The notes: generated by a model not told the origin, from the sequence alone. DNA of 64,000 nucleotides from Runella sp. SP2 (GCF_003711225.1 NZ_CP031030.1:2852001-2916000); one strand, 5' to 3'; shown: positions 25,053 to 34,707, counted from the first letter of the stretch. Made by a program: numbers and translations.

Positions 25053-26276
25053 TTAACGCTTTGTTTTAAGTAAAAAGAACAACCGATGCACAAGGCAAAA
25101 AATGAGTAACCAAGCCTCTACAGGCATCCCGACGAATGAGCCTTTGATAACACTTCCGACGGCTACCACCAACAAGTAAAGCCCTATCAACCCAAAACTG
25201 ATTTGTAGGTATCTCAGTACCCAACCCCCTTGTTGAACGCTAGCAAAGAAAAAAGCCAATGGCAAATGAAGCGGTAACATCCAAAGTATGTGCGGATTCC
25301 AAGCCGTCACACCGTGGTTGGTGGCCGTTGCCAGCCCAAATAGAATCCATCCCATTAGTCCAACTACAGTAAAAAGGATTTTATCAAAGGTATAGCCAAT
25401 CTTGAGCCGTTGTTGCTGACGGCGGGTGTGCCAAATGGTTCCAAGTACTAACAAAACCAACAAAAACAGCGGACTCAAATACCAAGGCTGCGACGGCTGC
25501 GCCATGTGCGAGAAGTTGGTCACTACCAAAGGCTGCGTTGCACTTACGAGCGGCTTACCTCCGACTTTGGCTTTGTCAAAATGGTGCATCAAATTGTACG
25601 GCAAGTACATTTCTTGCATTGGCGTAGCGACATCGTCCGAAGGAAGTCCCAAAGCTAAATTCATCAAAAATCGCTCCCAAGGTTTTTCGACCAAATAATC
25701 GTTCATCCATTCCCGAAAACTTTTGGCTTCTCCTTCAATCGGCTTATTATAATACACCAAGCTATCGCCACAAGCCGCTGTGAGTGCATCACGCAAGCGA
25801 GTCGAGCAGTTATCAAAAAAGAAACGGTATTGGTATTCGCGGTTTTGGGGTAAGGCATTATTTTCGAGAAAGTCGTACAGACGCTGTTTTTGCATTTGCG
25901 AAAGGTTCAGCACTTGTTCGGTCATATCCCGTCGCTCAGCTTCGTAATGCGGCACCACGTATTCCATCGGAATCACCGAAATGGTGTAAGGCAACGTCCC
26001 TTGCACAAACTTCAGTAAAAAGTTGCCCGTTTGAAAAGTGAACGTCCCGTAATTGTAATTTTTGTTGATACCGTTGGCTGGGTCCGAAACCCACAACGAA
26101 CTATGGCCAAAACCACTTCCTTCAAATACGCTATTTCCTGGCGCAATGGTCACCAAGCTGATTTTGGCGTCTTTGGTAAGGGTTTGAGCGGAAAGGGTTG
26201 AAGCGGTCAGCAGGCAGCAAGCAGCGAACAGTAGTGAGAGAGATGGGGTTAGATACCTCCTTCGTCGGTATGACAA
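25053..26276 (-). CDS. DUF4105 (Lnb-type) membrane protein, possible lipoprotein N-acyltransferase
   Basis: After a signal/TM segment (SLSLLFAACCLLTASTLSAQ) comes a DUF4105 periplasmic domain with GFGHSSLWV and FFDNCSTRLRD (likely His and Cys active-site residues of a papain/NlpC-type fold). Four hydrophobic segments follow in the last 150 residues. DUF4105 plus a membrane domain is the layout of Lnb; an Lnb-like protein has been reported as the lipoprotein N-acyltransferase of Bacteroides, so that role is plausible here. The start is uncertain. The frame is open back to a TTG at 26414 inside rsmI, but 26277-26352 is repeat-derived. I prefer the TTG at 26276 (407 residues, RRRR n-region). No ATG is available upstream of the signal. 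Confidence 0.7.
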   Translation of the reverse strand: MSYRRRRYLTPSLSLLFAACCLLTASTLSAQTLTKDAKISLVTIAPGNSVFEGSGFGHSSLWVSDPANGINKNYNYGTFTFQTGNFLLKFVQGTLPYTISVIPMEYVVPHYEAERRDMTEQVLNLSQMQKQRLYDFLENNALPQNREYQYRFFFDNCSTRLRDALTAACGDSLVYYNKPIEGEAKSFREWMNDYLVEKPWERFLMNLALGLPSDDVATPMQEMYLPYNLMHHFDKAKVGGKPLVSATQPLVVTNFSHMAQPSQPWYLSPLFLLVLLVLGTIWHTRRQQQRLKIGYTFDKILFTVVGLMGWILFGLATATNHGVTAWNPHILWMLPLHLPLAFFFASVQQGGWVLRYLQISFGLIGLYLLVVAVGSVIKGSFVGMPVEAWLLIFCLVHRLFFLLKTKR

Positions 26277-26350
26277 AGTGCTTTGTCGATTTGACCCAAA
26301 TAATAACTTCCAAACAGGAAACCCCAAACAGGAAACTGGAAACAGGAAAC
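26249..26350. repeat. Repeat-derived 5' region of the DUF4105 gene
   Basis: Two low-value repeat types abut here. At 26249-26277 the leftward strand reads TTGTCATACCGACGAAGG then AGGTATCT, a word I recognise as a dispersed Bacteroidota intergenic repeat. At 26311-26350 the octamer-like CAGGAAAC recurs three times (26315, 26329 and 26343). The leftward frame remains open through both, so they form or alter the 5' end of the DUF4105 gene. Confidence 0.6.
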
Positions 26351-26352
26351 TT

Positions 26353-27027
26353 CTATTTCCCAGATACGACAATAACGATTTCACCTTTGATTGTTTTTTC
26401 GGTAAAGTAAGCAATAATTTCAGTTAAAGTACCTCTTACTGTTTCTTCAAACATTTTTGTTAACTCACGAGAAACAGATGCTTGACGGTCGCCCCCAAAA
26501 TACTCCGCAAATTGTTCCAACGATTTCAAAAGGCGATGGGGTGATTCGTAGAAAATCATCGTTCGTTCTTCTTCTTTGAGTTCGGTCAAGCGCGTTTGTC
26601 GGCCTTTTTTATGGGGTAAAAAACCCTCAAACGTAAATCGGTCAGAAGGCAGTCCCGAATTGACCAAGGCAGGTACAAAAGCTGTCGGACCAGGAAGGCA
26701 CTCGACTTCCACGCCGTTTTTCAAACATTCTCGTACCAACAAAAACCCAGGGTCAGAAACCGCAGGCGTTCCAGCATCCGACACCAAGGCCATGCTTTCC
26801 CCTTTCAAGATTCTAGCAATGATTTTTTGGACAGTTTGGTGCTCATTATGAATATGATAACTCTGCATCGGTTTCGAAATGCCGAGGTGTTTGAGCAGAT
26901 TTCCAGATGTACGGGTGTCTTCTGCCAATACCACATCCACGCTTTTAAGGACATTAATCGCGCGCAGGGTGATGTCTTCTAAGTTGCCAATGGGCGTAGG
27001 GACTAAATATAATTTTGGACTTACCAT
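26353..27027 (-). CDS. rsmI: 16S rRNA (cytidine-1402-2'-O)-methyltransferase
   Basis: The 224-residue protein belongs to the tetrapyrrole-methylase-fold family. RsmI uses S-adenosylmethionine to methylate the 2'-OH of C1402 in the decoding centre of 16S rRNA. Diagnostic segments are LVPTPIGNLEDITLRA at the N-terminus, LAEDTRTSG, ALVSDAGTPAVSDPG (SAM binding) and CLPGPTAFVPAL. It is slightly shorter than the E. coli enzyme, lacking the C-terminal extra domain, as is common in Bacteroidota. It follows selD by 26 bases on the same strand and is probably cotranscribed with it. Confidence 0.95.
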   Translation of the reverse strand: MVSPKLYLVPTPIGNLEDITLRAINVLKSVDVVLAEDTRTSGNLLKHLGISKPMQSYHIHNEHQTVQKIIARILKGESMALVSDAGTPAVSDPGFLLVRECLKNGVEVECLPGPTAFVPALVNSGLPSDRFTFEGFLPHKKGRQTRLTELKEEERTMIFYESPHRLLKSLEQFAEYFGGDRQASVSRELTKMFEETVRGTLTEIIAYFTEKTIKGEIVIVVSGK

Positions 27028-27053
27028 AAATGAAGGTCAAATACTAAATTCAA

Positions 27054-28124
27054 TTATTTCACATAAACAACTTTCTCACGTTTTTCTACCAGTTTTCCAA
27101 GGGTTTGTAGTTCAAAGCCACGTTCTTCCATCAACGCCTCAAACTCCTCTTGGGCATCTGGTTCTACGGCAATGAGCAATCCTCCACTGGTTTGAGGATC
27201 TGCCAAAATGAACTTTTGTAATTCGGACACCTCACCTATTTTATGCCCATAGCTATCCCAATTCCTAACCGTACCGCCTGGAAACGACTTTTGGGCCAAA
27301 TAATCTTCGATAAAAGGCAATTTGGGTACTTTGTCAAACTCAATTTCAGCACTCAGCCCACTTCCTTCGGCCATTTCAATCAAATGCCCTAGCAAGCCAA
27401 AACCCGTCACGTCGGTCAAGGCGGTTACGTAAGGTAACGTACCCAAAACGGCCCCGATTTGGTTGAGTTGCATCATTTGCTGAGGTGCAATATCGGCGTG
27501 TTCGTCCTTGAGAATCCCTTTTTTCTGCGCCGTTGTCAGAATACCCACTCCAAGTTTCTTGGTCAAATACAACAGACATCCTTCGGTGGCGGTATCGTTC
27601 TTTTTAAGGTTGGGGATAGCGACTTTCCCCGTCACGGCCAAACCAAAAATAGGCTCAGGGCTGTCGATACTATGCCCACCAGCCAACGGAATACCTGCTT
27701 CCGCACAAATCGACCGACTTCCTTCTATTACCTGCGCCGCCACTTCAGGCGGGAGTTTATCAATAGGCCAACCCAAAATGGCAATGGCCAAAAGCGGCAT
27801 TCCACCCATGGCATAGACATCCGAAATGGCATTGGCCGAAGCAATTCGACCAAAATCAAAGGCGTCATCAACGATGGGCATAAAAAAATCGGTGGTACTA
27901 ATAATCGCCTCCCCATTTCCTAGATCCATGACGGCGGCGTCATCCCGAGAGGAATTACCTACCAACAGCCCCCCCGCCCCCAATGGGGGAGTTAATACAG
28001 GAGCTCCCCCATTGGGGGTGGGGGGGCTTAAAATAACATCCAACACTTTTGGGGATATTTTACAGCCGCAGCCTGCTCCGTGGCTGTATTGAGTCAACTT
28101 GTACGATTTTAAGTCAGTTGTCAT
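27054..28124 (-). CDS. selD: Selenide, water dikinase with in-frame repeat insertion
   Basis: The ATG at 28124 gives 356 residues; the open frame reaches 28199 but the extra residues are not SelD-like. SelD makes selenophosphate from selenide and ATP for selenocysteine or 2-selenouridine synthesis. The glycine-rich N-terminal loop SHGAGCGCK holds Cys19 and Lys22 (equivalent to Cys17 and Lys20 of E. coli; Cys, not selenocysteine). [26 protein letters not shown] and DPQTSGGLL are conserved. Between KVLDVIL and LLVGN the usual linker is replaced by about 20 residues ([10 protein letters not shown]...PPLGAGG, residues 33-53) encoded by a palindromic repeat. No selA or selenouridine synthase gene is nearby. 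First gene of the leftward cluster. Confidence 0.95.
   Translation of the reverse strand: MTTDLKSYKLTQYSHGAGCGCKISPKVLDVILSPPTPNGGAPVLTPPLGAGGLLVGNSSRDDAAVMDLGNGEAIISTTDFFMPIVDDAFDFGRIASANAISDVYAMGGMPLLAIAILGWPIDKLPPEVAAQVIEGSRSICAEAGIPLAGGHSIDSPEPIFGLAVTGKVAIPNLKKNDTATEGCLLYLTKKLGVGILTTAQKKGILKDEHADIAPQQMMQLNQIGAVLGTLPYVTALTDVTGFGLLGHLIEMAEGSGLSAEIEFDKVPKLPFIEDYLAQKSFPGGTVRNWDSYGHKIGEVSELQKFILADPQTSGGLLIAVEPDAQEEFEALMEERGFELQTLGKLVEKREKVVYVK
27967..28028 (-). repeat. C/G-rich palindromic element inside selD
   Basis: Inverted arms AGCCCCCCCGCCCCCAATGG (starting 27967) and its near-complement (ending 28028) flank a spacer at about 27992-28003. Length, arms and coding frame match the element at 24567-24628. 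It encodes residues 33-53 of SelD, in the linker after the catalytic Cys/Lys loop. Confidence 0.9.
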
Positions 28125-28432
28125 CAGTGATTCAAATCTTCGATCTAAAATAAATGCAAGTAAACATTTTTTACGTGACACTGTTGTATGTTCAAACAAA
28201 TAGGTTTATAAATAAGATAAGAGGTAACAATTTTTTAACCTAATTTTTTTGAAATTTTGTGTTAAAAAATTGTTTTATTCCAATAAATCAAGTAGTTCCT
28301 AATGTTAACTTGGTATTATATTAAGAATTGGCTTTTGTTTGTCAACCAATTTTCTTGTTTCTTTGCACTGCATTTCATTGCTTATCAGCAATTAAAAACC
28401 AAATCATAATTCTAACCAACTTCCCAAATTGT
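28125..28432. other. 308-base divergent spacer between selD and the large TonB receptor
   Basis: The spacer is AT-rich with many T- and A-runs (for example 28228-28275). It must hold both the leftward selD promoter and the rightward receptor promoter. I could not find a clean TTTG...TAnnTTTG pair on either strand. An open frame in line with the receptor reaches back to 28328, but its residues do not look like a signal peptide. No RNA gene or riboswitch-like structure was recognised. Confidence 0.5.
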
Positions 28433-31400
28433 ATGAACTTTCAACTTCTACGAAAGAGCAAAGCAGTAATTGGACTTTTCGCAGTCATTGCCGCTGTTTT
28501 TATGGGTTTATCTTCCGCCAACGCACAGGTGACGGCCTCTTCAATCAGAGGTATTGTCAAAGACACTAAAGGCTCTGAGTTGCCAGGTGCTACTGTCGTG
28601 GCTATCCACACACCATCTGGTTCTAAATACGGAACTGTTACCAACGACAAAGGACGCTTCGTTCTTCCTTCGGTTCGTGTAGGTGGTCCTTATAAAGTTG
28701 TTGTCACATTTGTCGGTTTTAAAGAGCAAACTAAAGACGATATTTACGCCAACTTAGGAGCTTCTGCCGATGCAAACTTCAGCTTGGTTGAAGACGGGAA
28801 AGAACTTCAAGAAGTAGTAGTAACAAGCGGTCGTTCGGACATTTTTTCATCGGGCCGTACGGGTGCTGCCACTACGTTGGGTTTGAATGCCGTTAACAGC
28901 TTGCCAACCATCGGTCGTACCATCGATGACATTACAAAGTACAATGCTTACAGCAACGGCCGCTCATTTGGTGGTCAAGATAGCCGTTTGAACAACTTTA
29001 CCATCGACGGTTCGGTGTTCAACAACGGTTTCGGTTTGGGTTCTTCTTCACAAGCTGGTGGCCGTACAGGAACAACCGCCGTTTCTTTGGATGCGATTGA
29101 GCAGGTTCAAATCAACATCGCTCCTTTCGACGTTCGTCAGTCAGGTTTTGCAGGTGCAGGTATCAACGCCGTAACTCGCTCTGGAACAAATGAGGTTTCT
29201 GGTTCTGCTTACTTCTTGACAAGAGGTAGCAGCTTAGTTGGTAAAAAAGCAGATGGACGTGACTTACCAACGGTAAATCTTAACGAAAAGACGTTCGGTT
29301 TCCGTATCGGTGCACCAATCATCAAAGACAAGCTTTTTATCTTTGCTAACTTTGAAAACTTCACAAGCTCTACGCCAGCGTTGACATGGGTAGCTAACCG
29401 CTCAGGTGCAACTGGAAACGTGTCACGCGTGACAGCTGATGACTTGAATGACATTGCTAACTTCATGAAGACCAACTTCAACTACGAGTCAGGTGCAATT
29501 GATAACTTCAACAACGATGTAACAAGTAAAAAAGGTCTTGTTCGTCTTGATTACAACATCAATAACAACCACAAATTGTCGGTTCGCTATTCACACCACA
29601 ACTCACAGTCTGGCCAGATTATCTCCAACAGTAACAGTAGTAACACCGCAGGTAACGGTAACCGTACAAACTCTAACTTGGCACTTTCACCAGAAAATAC
29701 AGGTTACTTGATTGCGGATAACACTCGTTCGTTTGTAGCCGAGTTGAACTCTAACTTCGGTGGTAAGTTTGCCAACAACTTCATCGCTACCTACAACAAG
29801 CAAATCGAAGACCGTCAGTATAAAAACGATATTTTCCCAACGGTTGACATCTTGAAAGACGGTAGTACTTATACTTCAACAGGTTTTGATCCATTTACGC
29901 CTAATAACAAGTTGAATTACTCAACGTTGAACTTCACCAACAACTTGAGCTATTTCGCGGGTAAGCACAACATCACTTTAGGTCTTTCGTACGAACACTT
30001 TACGTCAAACAACGTGTTCTTCCCTGCATCAAACGGGGTATGGGTATTTAACTCAATCGCAGATTTCAAAACGGCAGCGTTGGCATTCAAAGCCAATCCA
30101 AACTTGACAACTTCACCAGTTCCAGTAGCCCGTTTCAACTATCGCTATTCACTCTTGCCAGACGGGGCTGAACCTTTGCAAACATTGAAACAATCAACGT
30201 ATGCTGCTTATCTCCAAGATGAATTCCAAGTAAGTGATAAATTCAAATTGACAGGTGGGATTCGTTTCGATTTGTTTGACTACAACGATGACTTAGCAAA
30301 AGACTTTAACAACCCAGTTGTGGCAGGTTTGACCTACAAAGACGAAAACGGACAAGACCTTAAAGTAAGCACAGGCGCTTTCCCAAGCAACAAATTGTTG
30401 GTTTCTCCACGTCTTGGATTTAACTACGACGTAAAAGGAGACAGAACGACGCAAGTACGTGGAGGAACAGGTATTTTTGTATCTCGTATCCCACAGGTAT
30501 TGGTATCTAACCAATTGGGTAACAACGGGGTAAACACGGCCGTTCTTAACTTCACTAACACTACCGCCTATCCTTTCACAACTGACCCTAGTCGTTACAG
30601 ACCCGCTACGACAGACATCACAAGATTGCCAGCATACGTAATCAACGCTTCGGTAGATGGTTTGAAAAACCCAGTGATTTGGAAAACAAACTTAGCGATT
30701 GACCACAAACTTCCTTTCGGTTTGATTGCTACTGTAGAAGGTATTTACAACAAAAACGTACAAGCACTTCGCTACATCGACGCCAACTTGAAAGGCCCAA
30801 GCGCTACTTTCTCAGGTCCAGATACACGCGGCCGTTTCCCTGCATCAGGCTTATCGGGTGCAGCAGTAAACCCAGCTCGTTTTATCAACGCTGCTAACAC
30901 CAACGCCTTCATCTTGACAAACACGAAAGAGGGATATTCTTACTCGTTGACAGGTAAATTGGAGAAAACAGCAACGCAAGGCTTGAGCGGTATGTTGGGT
31001 TATACTTACGCAGTAGCCAAAGACATCCAATCAGTAGCAAGTACAGTATTGGCTAACATTCCAACGGTAGCTGGTCAAAACTATTTGACGCCATCGTGGT
31101 CTGACAACGACCTTCGTCACCGCATCGTAGGTTATTTGAACTACCGTATCAACTACGGTGGCAAACTGGGTGGTTCTACCATGTTCACATTGGGTATGGT
31201 TTCTAACAGCGGTTTTAAAGTATCTTATACATCTGGTAGCGACATCAATGGTGACGGTCAGAACAACGACCTTATCTTCGTTCCGAACAGAGGTTCTGAT
31301 TTGACTTTCACATCGCTTACTTCAGGTGGTAAAACTTTCACTCCTGAACAACAAGCAGCCGCTTTTGACGAATACATTTCAAACCATCCTTACTTGAGCA

Positions 31401-31768
31401 CTCGTCGCGGTCAGTATGCAGAACGTAATGGTGCTGCCGTACCTTGGTTGACTCGTTTCGACTTCACAGTTGAGCAAGATTTCAACATCTCTGTAGGTTC
31501 AAAAGGCAAGAAAAACATCCTTCGTTTCCGTTTCGACCTTCTTAACGCAGGTAACTTGCTAAACAACAAATGGGGTGTAGCTTACACAACTACTGGTACA
31601 AACCCATTGACAATGGCAAGCGTAAACGCTCAAGGTGTTCCTGTTTACCGCATGGCAACGCAAGTTGTAAACAACGAAACAATCTTGTTGAAAGACGCTT
31701 TTGTAAAGAGTATCAACGTCAACAACGTATGGCAGGGCCAATTCGGAATCCGCTATATCTTCAACTAA
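28433..31768 (+). CDS. Very large TonB-dependent receptor (Oar-like)
   Basis: The ATG at 28433 gives 1111 residues and a normal signal peptide ([16 protein letters not shown]). A CarboxypepD_reg-like domain (about 38-125; [19 protein letters not shown]) is followed by a plug ([37 protein letters not shown]) and a long barrel ending [10 protein letters not shown]. Length and the SGTNEVSG segment resemble the Oar/Cna-B-type receptors of Bacteroidota, which may transport proteins or peptides. Codon use differs from neighbours: Asn is mostly AAC, Arg mostly CGT and Gly mostly GGT, suggesting very high expression. It is monocistronic with a strong terminator at 31787. The ligand is unknown. Confidence 0.92.
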   Translation: MNFQLLRKSKAVIGLFAVIAAVFMGLSSANAQVTASSIRGIVKDTKGSELPGATVVAIHTPSGSKYGTVTNDKGRFVLPSVRVGGPYKVVVTFVGFKEQTKDDIYANLGASADANFSLVEDGKELQEVVVTSGRSDIFSSGRTGAATTLGLNAVNSLPTIGRTIDDITKYNAYSNGRSFGGQDSRLNNFTIDGSVFNNGFGLGSSSQAGGRTGTTAVSLDAIEQVQINIAPFDVRQSGFAGAGINAVTRSGTNEVSGSAYFLTRGSSLVGKKADGRDLPTVNLNEKTFGFRIGAPIIKDKLFIFANFENFTSSTPALTWVANRSGATGNVSRVTADDLNDIANFMKTNFNYESGAIDNFNNDVTSKKGLVRLDYNINNNHKLSVRYSHHNSQSGQIISNSNSSNTAGNGNRTNSNLALSPENTGYLIADNTRSFVAELNSNFGGKFANNFIATYNKQIEDRQYKNDIFPTVDILKDGSTYTSTGFDPFTPNNKLNYSTLNFTNNLSYFAGKHNITLGLSYEHFTSNNVFFPASNGVWVFNSIADFKTAALAFKANPNLTTSPVPVARFNYRYSLLPDGAEPLQTLKQSTYAAYLQDEFQVSDKFKLTGGIRFDLFDYNDDLAKDFNNPVVAGLTYKDENGQDLKVSTGAFPSNKLLVSPRLGFNYDVKGDRTTQVRGGTGIFVSRIPQVLVSNQLGNNGVNTAVLNFTNTTAYPFTTDPSRYRPATTDITRLPAYVINASVDGLKNPVIWKTNLAIDHKLPFGLIATVEGIYNKNVQALRYIDANLKGPSATFSGPDTRGRFPASGLSGAAVNPARFINAANTNAFILTNTKEGYSYSLTGKLEKTATQGLSGMLGYTYAVAKDIQSVASTVLANIPTVAGQNYLTPSWSDNDLRHRIVGYLNYRINYGGKLGGSTMFTLGMVSNSGFKVSYTSGSDINGDGQNNDLIFVPNRGSDLTFTSLTSGGKTFTPEQQAAAFDEYISNHPYLSTRRGQYAERNGAAVPWLTRFDFTVEQDFNISVGSKGKKNILRFRFDLLNAGNLLNNKWGVAYTTTGTNPLTMASVNAQGVPVYRMATQVVNNETILLKDAFVKSINVNNVWQGQFGIRYIFN

Positions 31769-31786
31769 TCGGTTGATTCTCATACC

Positions 31787-31818
31787 AAAAAATCCCGCAC
31801 TTAGGTGCGGGATTTTTT
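31787..31818 (+). terminator. Strong intrinsic terminator after the Oar-like receptor
   Basis: A perfect 14-bp stem (31787-31800 with 31805-31818) has loop TTAG. A-runs on the left and T-runs on the right make it potentially bidirectional. Confidence 0.92.
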
Positions 31819-31994
31819 GTTTTTACCCCTCCCCTCACCCGCTAAAACTTGTAGATAAAATTTTGTTGATTAAGAAAAGCGCCAACTTTTACATTTTACA
31901 TTTTTCAGTTTAAAATTTTTCGGCTTACTTAGTGTCTCATTTATTTGAACGTTTGCCAAGCAAAGCTTTAAACCACCAAAAACTTCCTATTACC

Positions 31995-32375
31995 ATGTCG
32001 CAAAAGCGCGTACTTATTGCCGAAGACAGTTCTGTAATCCAAAACCTAGCAAAGAAAATTTTGGAGTTCCAAAACTTTGAAATTACCGCCGTCAAAAATG
32101 GCGAGCAAGTGCTACAAATTTTGGATAAAGAAGATTTTGAGATCATTTTGCTCGACATTAACATGCCTATCATGGATGGTATGGAATGTGTAAAGGCAAT
32201 TCGGGGATTAGCCAACAAAGCTAAAGCTCAACTTCCAGTGGTAGCCATTACAGGAAACGCTAAAAACTACTCTGAAGAAGATTTTACTACCGCAGGATTC
32301 AACGATGTACTTGTAAAACCGCTCAATTTTGACCGCCTCGTTGAAATTGTGAATGAACTGACTGCCGCAGAATAA
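31995..32375 (+). CDS. Single-domain CheY-like response regulator
   Basis: The ATG at 31995 gives 126 residues; an in-frame start at 31932 adds a polar, non-conserved leader. The receiver domain fills the protein. The acidic pocket is Glu10-Asp11, the phosphorylation site Asp54 lies in LLDINMPIMDG, the switch Thr is in VVAITGNA and the conserved Lys in LVKPLNF. There is no output domain, so it acts by protein-protein contact or as a phosphorelay intermediate. No histidine kinase is adjacent, so the partner must lie elsewhere. It is bounded by terminators on both sides, so it is likely a single-gene unit. Confidence 0.93.
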   Translation: MSQKRVLIAEDSSVIQNLAKKILEFQNFEITAVKNGEQVLQILDKEDFEIILLDINMPIMDGMECVKAIRGLANKAKAQLPVVAITGNAKNYSEEDFTTAGFNDVLVKPLNFDRLVEIVNELTAAE

Positions 32376-32385
32376 TAACGAACGA

Positions 32386-32419
32386 TGGGGATGCGTAAAA
32401 GCACTTTTACGCATCCCCA
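32386..32419 (+). terminator. Intrinsic terminator after the response regulator
   Basis: A perfect 15-bp stem (32386-32400 with 32405-32419) has loop GCAC, followed by CTATTTTAT. It ends 14 bases before the next ATG. Confidence 0.85.
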
Positions 32420-32433
32420 CTATTTTATAACGA

Positions 32434-33201
32434 ATGGTCATTACGCTCCTTGGGACAGGGACATCTTCGGGAATTCCATTGATTGGTTGTCGTTGTGACG
32501 TTTGTCGGTCGTTGGACTACCGCGACAAACGCCTACGGGTGTCTGTCTATGTCGAAACACAAGGCAAGTGTTTTGTGATTGATACAGGCCCTGATTTCCG
32601 TCAGCAAATGCTGCGCGAAGATATTACCCAACTGGATGCTGTTATTTTTACGCACCAGCACAAAGACCATACCGCGGGCTTAGACGATGTCCGTGCCTTT
32701 AATTTCCTACAAAACAAAGACATGCCCGTCTATGGGCGTTTGCAGGTCTTAGAGCAGCTAAAACGCGAATTTGAATACGTATTTGCCGACTACCGCTACC
32801 CAGGTATTCCGAGACTTCAGCTCCACGAAATTACCAATACCCCTTTTGACGTCTTGGGAGTTACGTTTACCCCCATCGACGTGCTTCATCATCGCTTGCC
32901 CGTTTTTGGCTTCCGCATTGGCAATTTTGCCTACCTAACCGACGTTAATCATATTCCCGAAGCAGAAGTGGCGAAACTTCAAAACCTTGATGTGTTGGTT
33001 TTAGGAGCCTTGCAGCGCGAAACACACATTTCGCATTTCAATTTGCAACAAGCTATTGATACCGTCACAATTTTGAAGCCCAAAGTGACCTATTTTACCC
33101 ATCTGAGTCATAAAATGGGCCGCCATGCCGAAGTAGAGAAAGAACTACCTGCTCACATTAGGTTGGGATTCGATGGGTTAAAAATTCGGCTCGAAGACTA
33201 A
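32434..33201 (+). CDS. MBL-fold metallo-hydrolase, PhnP-like
   Basis: The 255-residue metallo-beta-lactamase-fold protein is of the PhnP/RNase Z-like branch. The N-terminal GTGTSSGIP is followed by GCRCDVC, a Cys cluster that often holds a structural zinc in PhnP. The catalytic dinuclear site is THQHKDH (near residues 73-79), with later ligands in YLTDVNH and the C-terminal FTHLSHKMG. PhnP cleaves cyclic ribose phosphates in phosphonate breakdown, but no phn genes are near, so it is more likely a general phosphodiesterase. Its start is just downstream of a terminator. Confidence 0.88.
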   Translation: MVITLLGTGTSSGIPLIGCRCDVCRSLDYRDKRLRVSVYVETQGKCFVIDTGPDFRQQMLREDITQLDAVIFTHQHKDHTAGLDDVRAFNFLQNKDMPVYGRLQVLEQLKREFEYVFADYRYPGIPRLQLHEITNTPFDVLGVTFTPIDVLHHRLPVFGFRIGNFAYLTDVNHIPEAEVAKLQNLDVLVLGALQRETHISHFNLQQAIDTVTILKPKVTYFTHLSHKMGRHAEVEKELPAHIRLGFDGLKIRLED

Positions 33202-33289
33202 TTCTTAGCGATTTTTTCTGTCAAAATTTTTGGCGTAAATTTTGCACCAAATTGCAGTGTCTCCTGCTTTACTTTTATCTTAGATTCAG

Positions 33290-34672
33290 ATGTACGCAAA
33301 ACTCAGCCACGGAATTTTCATCATGTTGATTGCCTTTGTATCAACCGCTCAGGCACAACACCTTCACCGCAAAGGATCATTAGGAATTGACTACGTCGAA
33401 GCACCTGATTCGCTCCTAAATGCCCTCAAAATAGAGGAAGCGCATTGTATTTGGGTAAAAAGCGTTCATCCAGAATCAACAGCCGCCCAATTGGGTATTC
33501 GTCCTGACGATATTTTGGTAGCCATCAACGAAACAGACTCGCTCTATCTTTTTGACTTCCATAACCTCGAACAACAGCTCAAAGAAAACGACCCTATTTC
33601 CATTACCTATCTCCGCAAAAACCGTAAAACGCGCGCCGTGGGCATCGTCAAACCTGCCCCCCGCGAAAACTCAGCGGGTGAAGTATTTTACGATGAAGTT
33701 CCGTACCAACGTGGGTATTTGCGCACCATTGTGCACCGCCCCTCCAACATCGACAAAGCTCCTGCCGTTTTTTATATCCAAGATTTTGATTGTGGTTCCA
33801 TTGATTTTTCAAAAGATAGCCTCTCTCCTACCAAACAATTGGTTGATGGCTGGGTGAAGGCAGGCTATGCCGTGGTGCGGGTCGAAAAGCCTGGTGTGGG
33901 CGAAAGTGCGGGTACCAAAGACTGTGCAAGGCTGGATTACCAAGAAGAACTCGCCGCTTTTCAAAATGCGTTTCGTTTTACCCAAAAACTTCCCTTTGTT
34001 GACAGTTCAAAGGTTTTTATTTTTGGTCATTCTATTGGCGGAACGGCTGTGCCCATCGTCGCCCTGAAAGCGCGTCTCAAACCACGTGGTGTGATGGTGT
34101 ATGGCACGGTGGTAAAACCTTGGTTTGAGCATATGCTTGATGTGTTTCGTAAGCAACCCCTGCTCTATAAAGAATCTCTATTGCCTTCCGATGTCAATGC
34201 CCGCATGATGACGCCACTCTTGTACGAATGGCTAGTACAAGGCCGTAGTGCTACCGATTTGCTCAGTGTCCCCGATTTTGAAGCCATACTTACTTCCAAA
34301 GAAAATCCGCTTGGCTATCGGAGAGGGACATTTTGGGGACGTTCGGCGGGATACTTTGCTGATTTAAACCGCGTCAACCTTCTACAAACGTGGGCACAAG
34401 CCAATGTCCCCACTTTAGCCATCCACGGTGAATTCGACAGCCAAGCGATTAGTCCAGAAGCAGCGCAGCAGATTGCCCAAATCGTCAATGAGTCGTTGCC
34501 AAACAAAGGTACTTACAAATTACTGAGAAATGCCGACCACTTTATGGCAAGGGTAAATTCATTTACAGAATATAAGCAGTTACAACAAAAAGGGAAATAC
34601 AAAGATTTTGCCTCCCACAATTTCAACGCTGCCATTATCGAAATGACCGTCAACTGGATGCAGCAGCAGTAA
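33290..34672 (+). CDS. Secreted PDZ domain - alpha/beta hydrolase fusion
   Basis: The 460-residue protein has a signal peptide ending near STAQAQ. A PDZ-like domain (about 28-120; STAAQLGIRPDDILVAINE) precedes an alpha/beta hydrolase (about 135-458) with VEKPGVGESAG, nucleophile motif GHSIGG, Asp in IHGEFDS and His in NADHFM. This is a complete Ser-Asp-His set of the dienelactone-hydrolase/acyl-peptidase-like class. The PDZ domain probably docks a protein C-terminus or substrate in the periplasm. The terminator hairpin begins directly at the stop codon. The substrate is unknown. Confidence 0.85.
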   Translation: MYAKLSHGIFIMLIAFVSTAQAQHLHRKGSLGIDYVEAPDSLLNALKIEEAHCIWVKSVHPESTAAQLGIRPDDILVAINETDSLYLFDFHNLEQQLKENDPISITYLRKNRKTRAVGIVKPAPRENSAGEVFYDEVPYQRGYLRTIVHRPSNIDKAPAVFYIQDFDCGSIDFSKDSLSPTKQLVDGWVKAGYAVVRVEKPGVGESAGTKDCARLDYQEELAAFQNAFRFTQKLPFVDSSKVFIFGHSIGGTAVPIVALKARLKPRGVMVYGTVVKPWFEHMLDVFRKQPLLYKESLLPSDVNARMMTPLLYEWLVQGRSATDLLSVPDFEAILTSKENPLGYRRGTFWGRSAGYFADLNRVNLLQTWAQANVPTLAIHGEFDSQAISPEAAQQIAQIVNESLPNKGTYKLLRNADHFMARVNSFTEYKQLQQKGKYKDFASHNFNAAIIEMTVNWMQQQ

Positions 34673-34699
34673 GAAACCCATTGAATTCATGGGTTTCTT
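34671..34699. terminator. Bidirectional terminator between convergent genes
   Basis: AAGAAACCCAT (34671-34681) pairs with ATGGGTTTCTT (34689-34699), with a 7-base loop. It overlaps the stop codon of the PDZ-hydrolase gene and lies 8 bases beyond the Nudix gene stop on the other strand. Confidence 0.85.
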
Positions 34700-34707
34700 T
34701 ATCATTT

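Noticed and set aside
27054-28124. Selenocysteine-containing SelD
   Set aside because: The active-site position is encoded by a Cys codon and no in-frame TGA is present.
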